Assembly (NCBI GenBank): GCA_047967505.1
Contig: CM106540.1
Direction: 5' to 3' (one strand)
DNA length: 64,000 nucleotides
Source of the DNA: Dipteris shenzhenensis
Lineage: Eukaryota > Polypodiophyta > Polypodiopsida > Gleicheniales
Shown piece after piece: positions 36,063-45,904 of the stretch. The translations under genes were made by a program, and so were the position numbers. Positions within the stretch are counted from its first letter, which is position 1, and every line of letters begins with the position of its first letter. A model generated the notes under the pieces. It saw nothing but the letters and a program-made list of their open reading frames with translations. It ran no database searches and was not told the origin of the DNA.

Positions 36063-36516
36063 AGAAAATAATACAATGTCTGTGCTCAACAGATAACAGG
36101 ATCTCGTACGCAAGAGAGAAAACAAGATAGTATGGAGAATCAAAAATTTGATTACTATAGAACTGATGCATCTCCTTCAAAGAACTAAGGTTTAGATGAC
36201 CAAACCTCTCATGCCACAGCGTAGTGTTCTTCACATCTGCTCGAGCACTGAAAGTTGAGAGTTCGTAAATGTTGTTGCGTTGTGTACCTTTACCAACGAC
36301 CTTCCCTTGAAGATCCAGAATCTGTGTACCATTCTTATCGAATTGAACTTTGAGGTCCCGATCCGTGATCGCGGAAACGGACAAGTTCCTCTTGATATCT
36401 GGCACATAAAGAACATCGGCGGACAACTGTTTTACAACTCCATCTAACTTGAGAACAATCAAGAAATGAGAACTTCCCACTAGGCTGCCTTCCGTAATCA
36501 TGGTAGTGGACAACAT
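36063..36516 (-). pseudogene. copia pre-integrase fragment fused to an LTR end
   Basis: The minus-strand frame reads copia pre-integrase residues (ADVLYVPDIKRNLSVSA, STFSARADVKNTTLWHERF then GHLNLSSLKEM). It then runs without a break into about 110 bp (36063-36175) matching the end of the LTR at 18755-18863. The reading is therefore domain then LTR tail, with the rest of pol and the LTR start missing. This is a deletion derivative of the same family as the 18.2-20.0 kb element. Confidence 0.85.
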
Positions 36517-36570
36517 TACTAAATTACCAAGAGCATATTACACTGCAATGTAAAAGCAAGCCAAGCCAAA

Positions 36571-37930
36571 CTATGCCATATCTGATGAGCAATAGCTTGC
36601 ATCTACTTCTTCACCAAAGACCACACGAACCGTCCTTTTAGAATGTTCTCTATACATAGTTCTTGCCAGATTGTCATGACAACTTGCACTCGAACCAAAA
36701 TCATTTTTTCCCCTTGCTGAATCCCTACCTCTTTGCCCACATTCGATTGCTTCATCTGTTGGGATTGGCCTCACAGCTCGTAATTCCACCATTGAGCTTG
36801 CTGCAGTTCTTTGACCTTCATCTTCCAAAGAAGCCATTTGTAGACTAGCCGCTGCATCACGCACCCAATCCAAATCAAAGGCATCACCGTGGACTATGCA
36901 AATGTTGTGTAGCACAAGGCAAGTAGCCATGACATCAGGGACATTACTGATATCCGTGTTACATCTCTTAAGAAGCAATCATAATCTAACTTTTAGCATT
37001 CCGAATGCTCGCTTGACTGGCATTCTCATGCTCAGTTGTATGAAATTCTAGTGGTACTTTAAAGGGGACAACCCATCCTTACTCCCCTTGAATGGCACCA
37101 ACATGTAAAGACGACTAGAATAAACACAGTCCCCCATGAGATAATAATTGCCAAGTTCACCTCTCTTACAACGGCAACCAGAGTCAGTTCGTGAGAAGTT
37201 TACAGAGTCATGAATGGAGCCAGCCCACCCTACATCATAGTCCAAACCAAACAGTTTGTAGACACAGTTAGTTGCAGTAAGATCGAGTAAAATCCCTTGC
37301 AATTGAAGTAGTCCACATGGTTTGACTTTGGTGCAATGATTGGTATATGCAAACCATCAATGGCACCAATGACAAAAGGAATGCCTCGGAGTGCCTCAAA
37401 TTCTCTTTCAAGTGTTTGTCAATGAGATTTGGTAGGCCATCTGATGTAAAAACCTATTAATCCTGAATCTTTGATTGTCCTGTAGAACTCAAGAACAATG
37501 CCACGGGCTGTACTCTTGGCGCATCCATACATTTCTACGAGAACCTCCAATGATGTGCCATCTGATGTAAAAACCTATTAATCTTGAATCTTTGATTGCC
37601 TTGCAGAACTCAAGACAATGCCATAGGCTATACTCTTGGCACATCTATACATTGCTGCAAGAACCTCCAATGATGTGCCAGATCCAAGCCTATGTAAGGA
37701 AAAGCTAACTTAGTTCTCCGGGCTTACTACTCCACAATGGTTCAATGTGGTGTCTGGCTGAATATGTGGAGCAAGCCTTCCATAATGTCTCCCTGCTCAC
37801 TTGTTGACGTTTGTTGAACATTTGTGATGATGAATAAGGCAAGTAATGCTTTAGAAAATGTTGTGGCAGAGAGAAATCCCAACAAACACATTTAAGATGT
37901 CCCCTTTGACAATCAATTATCTTTTGCCAC
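36571..37930 (-). pseudogene. PIF/Harbinger transposase (DDE_Tnp_4 type)
   Basis: Order on the minus strand: an N-terminal LPYIGLGSGTSLEVLA-like stretch (about 37660-37710), then GIPFVIGAIDGLHIPI with the first catalytic Asp at 37356-37358. KLFGLDYDVGWAGSIHDS follows with the second Asp at 37207-37209, then YYLMGDCVYSSRLYMLVPF. The third catalytic site, normally Glu in VERAFG, here reads VKRAFG with AAG at 37012-37014. The C-terminal region has VMATCLVLHNICI. Stops and frame changes interrupt it (after 37048 and near 37435). A 120-bp stretch of the N-terminal part is duplicated in tandem. A protein from this locus would be broken and catalytically incomplete. Confidence 0.93.
37440..37680 (-). 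repeat. Tandem duplication inside the transposase, 121-bp unit
   Basis: 37440-37560 and 37561-37680 are direct copies (TCTGATGTAAAAACCTATTA..CCAATGATGTGCCA), differing by about a dozen substitutions and one base (CAAGAACAATG against CAAGACAATG). The coding match is duplicated too, so this happened after insertion or in an ancestor copy. Confidence 0.93.
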
Positions 37931-38253
37931 TTCATTCACTGACCAACACATTGAACCATGTGCATCCACGTCTGGAGAATGGTCTCATCGTGGTCATAAC
38001 TTGTGTCCATAAGTTTGGCCATCAAAACAAAACCTATCCATGCACAATACAAGGCAATCTCCCTAGATATGGCCATGGCAATCTGCATCATGCAAGCAAC
38101 ATTGCAATATGCGATAAATTACTTATTACCATGAAAGTTTCATTATTTGAAAGCGTGATTCATGGATGATAAAGAAATGGCATCAAATTATGACATCGAA
38201 TGAACTTACAAGAAATATCATCAAATTATCCAAGCTTAATACTTCAATAAACA

Positions 38254-38390
38254 CTACCAAGAAGGAAATAAGCAATCCCAACTATGATACCAAGAAGGAA
38301 ATAAACACTACTAGGAAGGAAATAAGCTATCCCAACTATGATCATACCAAGAAGGGAATAAACACTACTGAGAAGGAAATGAAAATTCCA
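38254..38390. repeat. Three-copy tandem repeat with AAACACTAC..AAGAAGGAAAT units
   Basis: Units of about 50-55 bp containing AACACTACY..AAGGAAATAAGC..ATCCCAACTATGAT and ACCAAGAAGG recur three times with length variation. The array sits just beyond the 3' end of the Myb/SANT-like gene, between the two Harbinger genes. The plus-strand frame through it (38166-38414) is repeat-derived. Confidence 0.85.
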
Positions 38391-38435
38391 CAAATGTCAC
38401 CAACATCAATGTAGAGGCAAAATAGCAATCCTCAT

Positions 38436-39497
38436 CTAAGATACATCAACATGGTGAAGATGAGGAAAACCAATTGCTCGCTTTCCATGCTCAAGAAATG
38501 CCGCCATGCTAGAGTGCATGGCCTCAAAAATATCTAGCCTCCTTGCCTCGAATGCTTCACACCGAGCGGAGGAATCCTTCAGGTGATCTAAAAGTGCACA
38601 ACCAGTTTTTGCCAGTTGTCCCAAGGAGTCATCTTTGCTGCGATTGCCTTGTCCCCCATGTGTGCTCCCACTGCATGTGCTGCATGCTGGATGCGTTGAA
38701 AAGGTACCGTGCTCCTTCTCACCATCTCTGCTTCGTAGTGTTTCTCCATTAGGTGCCACTAAGTTTATCGTGGAAGCAGCATGGCTAACACAAACTACGT
38801 GAGCTCTATCATGCATATACTCATCCACGACATCATACCACTTACATGTGCATCTTCTATCATTGCCGGAAATTACATTCTGTGCCTTATCTTGCTTATA
38901 TTGTTGGTACAATCGTCCCCATATCTTTTGACAAAGCCTCACTATTTTTGTCAAAATCATGGTATGTAGAAGCTAACTGTGTTGCAACCTTGCTCCAGAG
39001 ATGTTTTTGGGGATTATTAAACTCCTCATGCGTCCCATCCATTATGTGCACTAGTTGGTCTACCAAAAAGTCTTTCCAAAAACTTGACCCTTTACTATCT
39101 TTGTCCATAGAGTCATCGTCTAGATCCACCTTTGACACGGCTTTTTTTTAGAGAGTTTGGGTTTCTTTTGCACCCCTAGACCATTGGCTTCGACATCCAC
39201 CACATCGTCTATGGAGAGGGCTTTCCTCCTTGAGGCCTTACGCCCTTTAGAGGGTTGACAGATTGTCAAATCAACCCCTTGATCAATAGCCATGCTCTTG
39301 GGGCCAACATAGCACATACTTGCAGGCTTTTGTCCACCCAATGACATAGGTGGATGAAACATCATAGAGTGCCCTTGTGATGGAGTGGTCAACATGGTAG
39401 AGAAGTTATGTGGGGGTAAGGGGTAAGGCCAGCATGTGGCGGGGTAAAAGCAAAGAATGATGGGTGGGTAAACATGTTGGGAGTGAGTTGGGAGCAC
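38436..39497 (-). pseudogene. Harbinger-associated Myb/SANT-like protein gene
   Basis: The N-terminal part (39497 to about 39120) is Pro/His-rich with a basic KGRKASRRK stretch and an acidic SIDDVVDVE segment. After a frame change, SSFWKDFLVDQLVHIMDGT followed by HLWSKVATQLASTYHDFDKN (38940-39090) is a Myb/SANT-like helix-turn-helix of the type found in the second gene of plant PIF/Harbinger elements. Another frame change near 38900-38960 leads to CTCKWYDVVDEYM and a helical C-terminus (ARRLDIFEAMHSSMAAFLEH) ending at 38436. Total length is about 350 residues if the breaks are ignored. In active elements the product binds DNA and helps the transposase into the nucleus; here it is broken. Confidence 0.8.
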
Positions 39498-39539
39498 TGG
39501 AAGTCCTGTTCATGTTGAGAGTCTCGGTATTAGGAGTGG

Positions 39540-40905
39540 TTTGCTTCCATATTAACTTTGTGGACCTACATAAAAAAGCACATTAAAAGAAAGGTATAAG
39601 ACCCCTACTTGTAGTCAAGTATATTGAAAGGAGGTCTCACTAGTAATGATCTTGAAAGGAAGCTTTTTTCTAAAGTCTGTATTAATAGTGTTATGGCTCA
39701 CACACATATTTTATATTCCTATTTCTCTTGCTTTCTATAATGCATGCTAATCATGAAGCCATACTGAGAATTGCGATTGTAAAAGGACTATTTCATGAAA
39801 TAAACAAACTATAATAGTGCCAATTTTTTTGGAAATCACTCCAAACAAATGGAATTCTGTTCAAAAACCGTCTTGGCTAACATAGACTGTGTAGGATTGC
39901 AAAGCATATGAAGTAAATGCAAGCATCTTTTTTGAGCAGCTTGTGTGGGGAGAGGTTATTGTGTGAGAAGTCAATGAAAGTCTTTCGAAAACGAAATCTA
40001 TTCACAAACACAAATGGTAAACACAAGTCACGTATGGTTCTATATGTACATATGGTAAACAACCACACTTCGCAAGTAGAATTGCATATGCACAACTAGC
40101 AATGTTTGGAAAATTGATTATGTTTGAAAACCATTGCCAAGTATTTCAAAACACATTTTCACACGCAAAGCATCCCTCCAGCTTGAATGGCGCACCCGAT
40201 TCCATTCACAAGTTTGTGTCACGCACAAAAAACCAACCACAAGTTGCCAAAACGAATTCATTGTGTAAACCAATCCATGTAAGCATGCAGATTCTTCTCC
40301 AATCAATGTAATCATGCCAAGACTTCTCCATATACAAGCTATCCGTTGAGGAAGGAAAATGGACTGCAAGTTCTTCATATCAAATCACATATGCAATGCC
40401 ACTAACCAGGGATGTTTTTATCGAAGCCATACTTATATATTAATATAAAATCTTGGCAAAATTTTGTCGAGCTATTTTTTAAGTTTCACAATATTTGTAT
40501 AACATATTACAATTATATATATACTCTTTTGAATTTTAAAGAAAAAGTTGTAAATCTTGGCAAAACTTTAAATTTTCCCCCATAAAGGTTTCAAATCTTG
40601 GCGAATTTTCAAGCCTTTATTTTTATTAGTGCATACAAACTTTCGACACCAATATAAAAGTGTCGCTTCTTAAAGAAACTAATAGGAAAAAATCATCCAT
40701 GCCACTAACAAAAGAAAGTGTCGTTGATTGGATTTATTAAAAACAAAGGTGAATACCTCACCAGCAAGTTGATGTGAACCCTGTGAGAAGAAGAAGCCTC
40801 AGCCAAGGATCCGCCTGCAAATCCCTGCACAAGGAAAGGTACTTGCACTGAGCAACGTTAATGCAAGACTTGCACTAAGTAATGCTTATGCAAGTTTTAC
40901 TCTGC
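39540..40905. other. AT-rich non-coding stretch
   Basis: No gene was recognised. Around 40440-40620 the word AAATCTTGGCRAAA/TTTT recurs three times in a very AT-rich segment. Harbinger terminal repeats may lie here or below 36570, but I could not pair any. Confidence 0.4.
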
Positions 40906-40908
40906 CAT

Positions 40909-41605
40909 TGATGTGAGCGTTTAGAGACACGGATGCCCAAAAGCCAAAGTTGGTACGTTGTGGCAAAAGATGAAGATAAGTAATGGCAAATCGAGACCCG
41001 TTGAACTAGGAGACTCTCTGGCAATTTTTGAAGACCTGCAAGTATGAAGGATCTACAAAGTCATGAAGGGAACGATTGATTTGAGGCATTGCACAGATGC
41101 AAGCGAGCAAAACTCAAACATAACCTTGGAAATTGTTTGCAAAGAAGGTGCTACTCCCACTATGTCCACACAACAGCTGTTTCAATGTTTAACAGAAGGA
41201 TGCTATGCTTGAGGGAGGGAGGAGAGCATCCATTGAGGTATCCTATATAGAGGCAAAACTGGCGCTGTGAGCAACAAGCGAGGCAGCGATGCACAGAGTA
41301 CAAGAGATGAAAGCAACGAGCAAGCCATTGTTTAATAGAGTTTGGTAACACAGGAAATGACGCAAAGAATCACGTGAGTTTCGTATGAGATGCAAATGAT
41401 TGGATCATTCTTGAGTGCCAGGAAGATGGGCGAGGTTGCCAAGCCAGTTACACGAATCTCCAAAAGTTGGCCTGGAGCTGGATGCACAGCTCTGCCAAAG
41501 GTGGTAATGTCCGCCGATTGGTGTGAATGGCTCATGCCACTCCCCTCGATCTCATGGGAGGGCATGCATCACTTCTTCTATGCGCCACCACTCGGTGTGA
41601 ACCCT
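40909..41605 (+). repeat. Dispersed ~0.7-kb repeat, copy 2, in the 5' flank of the Rho-N gene
   Basis: Direct-orientation partner of 23625-24303. It ends about 355 bp upstream of the proposed start codon of the Rho-N gene. Differences are substitutions plus a short insertion (CTACTCCCACTATGTCC near 41152-41168). Plus- and minus-strand frames across 41332-41668 are both open but look like two readings of one sequence, so I assign no protein. Confidence 0.85.
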
Positions 41606-41960
41606 CGGGGAGGAGAAGGAGGAGCAAGACATAAGAGAGGGTACAAACTAGGGGGGGGGGGAAGATAAGGGTGGATTGGATAGAAAGTGAAGATGGGGAG
41701 GCAATCCAAAGTGGATATGGTTGGAGTGCAAAGGACTATGTTGTGTGTTTGTAGTTTGCTTGCCTTTTGTAGAGAATGGGAGGGGCTGGAATCATCTCTG
41801 TGCATATCTAGTGAAAGTCAATTTGCAAATGCTTCATTCTTCTTCCTTTCAACACTCCATACACAACATTGCTGGCTATGGCGTCTCTGCACAAATCTTG
41901 CCTGCTTTGAACATCTTTTCACCATTGCCTCTCCCCTCATCAGTTTCCTCCTATGGACGC

Positions 41961-43281
41961 ATGGAGCTTCGCCATATTCTCTCCGCAAGACCATTCTCCT
42001 CCCTCGGCTCCGACCCTTTCGCCCTCCCTTCACTCCGTCCTTTGTTTTCTCCTCGCCTCTCCCCCGCGTCGCACCAGACCTTGCCTCTGCTTCCCTCTCT
42101 TTGCCATGGCGGGATGGAAATCGTTTCCGTAAAAGGTACCCTCCTCTCCTTCCGCCAGCTGATCTCTCGACGTTTTGTTCTGTTTTTTCTCTAGATTGCC
42201 ACGTGTTTCGGTCGTATGGTCGACGACTGAGGCATGGCTTTTGATGCAGCGTTTCATATTGACAGAGCTTGCAGATGGGTCGTTGCTCTTCTCGTTCGGA
42301 GTCCTACCGGATTCTACATTTTCACCGAGTTTGGACGGTCCGCTGGCTTCCATCCCTGGAGGAAACGTTCCAGGAAATTTGGCAATCCCGAGCCGGTTGC
42401 CCTCTCGGTTCAGGAGGCATTCACCGATCCCTGTTAAGGCAGCTGGTGGGCGAGGGAAAAAAAAGGAAGGGGAATGCATCCAAGAGACTCTGCAGGTGAA
42501 TGCTCCTACTAGCACGAAAGGCGTTCTGGAGCTACCCTCAAGGCCGAAGTCTTCGTTCGTGAAGAGATCTCCCGTACCCCAAAGAAAGGATGTGCGATCT
42601 GAGCCCTTTCTGGAACAGCTGGGGCAGGAAAAGAGCCCCATAGTCAATCATGCAGGTTCCGTTTCCAAGCAGAAATCAGACAGCGGGACAGGATCTCAAG
42701 AGGCAGAAGAAGCCGAACGATCACCATCGAGGTTTGTTCGGAAATCACCTAATCCTCCACGAAAACATATTTCAGATCCTGATCAATATTCAAGTGAGGC
42801 AGACGACCCTCCTACCAAAGCATTGGAGAATAGTGCAGCTGCCCAACATCCCAGGCCCAAGTCGAACTTCCATCGCAGGTCACCCATTGGACCCGTCACA
42901 ACGACATCACCAAACCAAGCAGCGAAAGCTTCAGTCCTTGAGTCCCAGAGCGGCAACAGCTTGGAAGTCAATCCACCAACTGAATTGTTGTTGCGTGGAG
43001 ATGAAGCTCCCGAGAATGTGGATGGGGCAGAGGAGAGTGTGAAATCTTCGAATGCTCAAGCTCAATCTGAACCCCCTCCTCTTGGTTTACTTTCTCGATC
43101 TGAACTTGGCAAATGTAAGTTGCCAGAGCTCAAGAGCATTGCCAAGTCCAGGGGCATCAAAGGGTATTCCAAGCTGAAGAAGAGGGAGCTTTTGGATCTT
43201 CTCAAAGGGTACTTCAAACAACAGAAGCGCTCTTCCAAGCTTGAGGGGGAGCTTCTGAATAAGAAGGGGGAGGACCTCTGA
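41961..43281 (+). CDS. Rho-N/SAP-like domain protein, probably plastid-targeted (intron-containing gene)
   Basis: The main exon is open from at least 42195 to the TGA at 43279-43281. The C-terminus carries a Rho-N-type domain (SELGKCKLPELKSIAKSRG..YSKLKKRELLDLLKG, about 43102-43209), the nucleic-acid-binding helical fold found in bacterial Rho and in plant RHON1/BP-73-like proteins, some of which bind plastid RNA. The middle is Ser/Pro-rich and disordered, with four S-x-F-x-[RK]-x-S-P motifs. My preferred model starts at ATG 41961 (MELRHILSARPFSS, Ser/Arg/Pro-rich, transit-peptide-like). Donor AG|GTACCC ends that exon at 42135, and acceptor TTGCAG|AT resumes it at 42275, giving 393 residues. 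Alternative acceptors (after 42194, 42249 or 42265) and alternative first-exon frames (for example ATG 41953) are also possible. The Rho-N exon is secure; exon 1 is not. Confidence 0.8.
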
Positions 43282-43959
43282 TCAATCGCCCACGTTCTGA
43301 TCTCATTAGCGTATGAAAGCTGTGAGGGCCTGAGCATTGCCAAGGTTTGGAGGCATCAAAGGCAGATTTCTTAGTTAGCTGTTGTGTTCATTACACTGTC
43401 AGAGTGCTTGATGTAATTTAGCTTAGCTCTTTGGAGTTGACCCATCGCTTGATTTCTTTTGATTGTGGAGAAATTGAGCTCATGCATTGTCTTATTTTAG
43501 ATAGTGTATGACACGATCGAGTTGCAGGGTTTTGCAGTCTCTCAGAGGGTTCTCCAAGAGCCCCTTTGAGAGGGTTTTGCATTCTCTGATAGGGTTTTCC
43601 GAAGAGCTATCTTTTTTCAAAATTTTACATGCGCATATCATGTCTTTCTTCTGTGCAGTAATCTACACCTCAAAATCGTGGTAATCTGTTGTCATTCCTT
43701 CTTATTTTTAACTATTATTCGTAATGTAGTTGTGTATATAAAGAGAAGAAGGGTTTTTTCAAAAATTACAATAGTTTGGCAAGAGCGAAAAGAGGGAGCA
43801 AATCAAAGTTACAAGACGTTAGAACCACCCCTTCTAAGATAGTTGCACCACATTATAGACCTATGTAGCAAAGTAGCACTTGCTCAAGTAAAGACTCCAA
43901 AGTTTCCAAAACTATGAAGAAACAATTAAAAGCATAATTTTGAGAACTCGAGCATTCAA
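43282..43959. other. 3' flank of the Rho-N gene
   Basis: A probable 3' UTR with TGTAATTT-type poly(A)-like signals near 43412, but no AATAAA. A tandem of GGGTTTTGCA..TCTCTCAGAGGG words sits at about 43525-43605. No other gene is evident before the inverted repeat. Confidence 0.45.
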
Positions 43960-44929
43960 GGGGTAGGGAATTGATGTCTGGAGCCGATTTTTGAGAGAAA
44001 ATTGGTGCCACCTGGCAATCAGTCAGGAGATGGTTCGGTTTTCGAACAGACATTGTCAATTGACGTCGAGTCTCGATCGTCAGTGGTTGGGGGAGGGGGA
44101 TGGACATGTGTTGCGTGTAAATGGACATGTCACGTGGTTGTTTGTCGATTTTGTGGCGTGGTTGTGATATCTCGAGTTTGTTAGTCATCAGTAGCAAGTA
44201 GGGGAGATGGTGACACTTGTTGCAGCGTTATTGGTAGATATGGCAATTGGTTCGCGGTTCATTTATTGCATTCGGAGCAGTCTGCCACGGGAGATGGGCG
44301 TTAGCCGGTTGTCTTGGAAAGCAACCTGTCAATGTTTTGATCTCACATTATAACTAAGAAGTGGTTGCGATTGGACGGTCAGGATCTCTTCTCCGCCTGC
44401 CCTAGACGTTGACGGACGACAGAGCCATACCCATAGGCCGATGTTCACTTGACCCTGACACCCTCCCTTCTTCTGATCCTTCAACCATCAGCGACTGGGG
44501 TCGGCGAAGGAGAAAACTTGACCGTTCGATCCCAACCTCTACTTAGTTATAATGTGAGATTAAAACATTGATCAGTTGCTTTCCAGGACTATCGGCTAAC
44601 GCCCGTCTCCTGTAACAGACTACTCCAACTGCAATAAATGAACCGTGGACTAGTCGCCATATCTACCAATAACGTCACGACACATTTCACCATCTCCCCT
44701 ACCCACTGACAACTGACATGAAACTCGACATGTCAAAACCACACGTTGCAAAATCAATGAAGAGACACGTGAAATGTGTCCCCATCGCCCTCCCCCAACC
44801 GATGATGGTCGAAAATGGATCATCGATATCCGGTCGAAAACTGGGCCTTTGACTCTTGGCCTATGGCCGATCGTCGAGTGGTGTCGGTTTCCTCCCGAGA
44901 ATTGACTCCCGACGTTGATTCCCTACCCC
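43960..44929. repeat. Large near-palindromic inverted repeat (hairpin locus)
   Basis: The left arm from 43960 (GGGGTAGGGAATTGATG) pairs with the right arm ending at 44929 (CGTTGATTCCCTACCCC). Pairing continues inward (for example 44340-44357 with 44543-44560, and 44363-44380 with about 44520-44537) to a loop of roughly 50 nt centred near 44450. Arms are about 440-460 bp. The arms differ mostly by C/T and G/A changes with few indels. No open frame of note crosses it. It may be an inverted duplication of a LINE 5' region or a fold-back element. Confidence 0.9.
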
Positions 44930-44949
44930 AACGCGCCTTGTCATGATGA

Positions 44950-45760
44950 TGTGCTTGACGACGCTTCAGTGATGGATATTTCTCACTTGCCTGGCTCTTA
45001 ACGCGGAAATTACAAAGCATGATGAATGGGGCCGATGGGCTTTGATTGTTTGGTTGAAGACTTGCAAGAGCTTAATGCTAAGCTCAGGTGCTCCACGCAA
45101 GGTGATAAATTTGATGCGCGTCTCTTCAAAGCTCGCGTTGCTATCTTTCATGGACAACGTTTGTCGTGAGAATAATCATCCTCACTTGTGTGGATTTCTC
45201 TTGCTCTTTATGGGTCAAGTCCCCTTGGAGGATGAGTTCGCCAGTGGTTTGATTTTGTTATTCAAGGTAAATGCTCTCTTTTGGGATTTTCGTTTCGTCG
45301 GTCACGATTTTTATCAAGCTTCTGTGGCTTCTTGGGTTGAGTGGGACTGGGTACTCTCGAGCTCTGTTGGCTTCAAAGGGAACCTTGTTTGTTCTTGTCA
45401 ATGGCTGGGGTCAACAAAAGATCGATCCCTGCCAGTCCAACCTAAATCGTAATCCCTCCCATATGTTGATCGGAGCCATTCTCATCAACCGGTAAAAAGG
45501 ACCGCTTCATCCAACAGTTCATGGCTTGCACCTCTTCACAACCGTTAGATCATCAAACTCGCATTAAAGATGGTGAGAGGAGCTTTTTTCTTACCATTAG
45601 ATCTGAATGGCGAGCGATCAGCACCTTTTCCAAGCCGTTGGATCTTCCTCAGATCTAACAGCTTTCATAATTTTGTGGCTGTCAACGCTCATGTAATCTA
45701 GGGCACCATATGATGTCACCTCAAAATCACATCATCCGTATTTTTGCCATGTATTCGTTG
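44950..45760 (+). other. Unassigned stretch between hairpin and LINE, with open frame
   Basis: Plus frame 45042-45452 (136 codons) and an overlapping frame at 45271-45495 are open, but I cannot identify either. By position they could be part of a LINE ORF1. Between 45540 and 45660 there are three copies of a CCRTTRGATC-like motif (ACCGTTAGATC, ACCATTAGATC, GCCGTTGGATC), the same motif type as in the 4.3-5.1 kb block. Confidence 0.3.
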
Positions 45761-45764
45761 CCGC

Positions 45765-45902
45765 CTCCCCCAGCCGTTGATAGCTAGGAATCCAACCTGA
45801 TCGCGTATCCCGATCGAAAACGAAGGCAACCTGCTCCCAGCCTCCCGAGTAGCCCCTGTTTCCTCCTGAGAATCAGCTCCTGGAGCTGATTCTATTCCTT
45901 CC
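45765..45902 (+). repeat. Third, partial copy of the hairpin arm
   Basis: It matches the right arm (44783-44928) in direct orientation. Shared words include CGCC..CTCCCCCARCCG, TATCC..GTCGAAAAC and GTTTCCTCCYGAGAATYRRCTCC, followed by TTGATTC-like sequence. It lies immediately before the LINE endonuclease region. Confidence 0.75.
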
Positions 45903-45904
45903 AT

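Larger units (their letters stand above)
36571..39530 (-). mobile_element. PIF/Harbinger DNA transposon, two genes, decayed
   Basis: A Myb/SANT-like gene (about 38436-39497) and a DDE transposase (about 36571-37930) lie in the same orientation, the standard two-gene layout of plant PIF/Harbinger elements. Both have frameshifts. I could not identify the terminal inverted repeats or the expected 3-bp target duplication, so the boundaries are those of the recognisable coding sequence. Confidence 0.85.

Noticed and set aside
41332-41668. Open frames on both strands inside the dispersed repeat
   Set aside because: The plus and minus readings are complements of each other, neither matches a known family, and the second copy at 24.0-24.2 kb breaks both.
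42030-42647. 205-codon minus-strand frame opposite the Rho-N gene
   Set aside because: It is the complement of the Ser/Pro/Arg-rich coding exon and has no motif of its own.
45042-45452. 136-codon frame as a LINE ORF1
   Set aside because: Position is suggestive, but I could not see an RRM-like or zinc-knuckle motif, so it is left unassigned.
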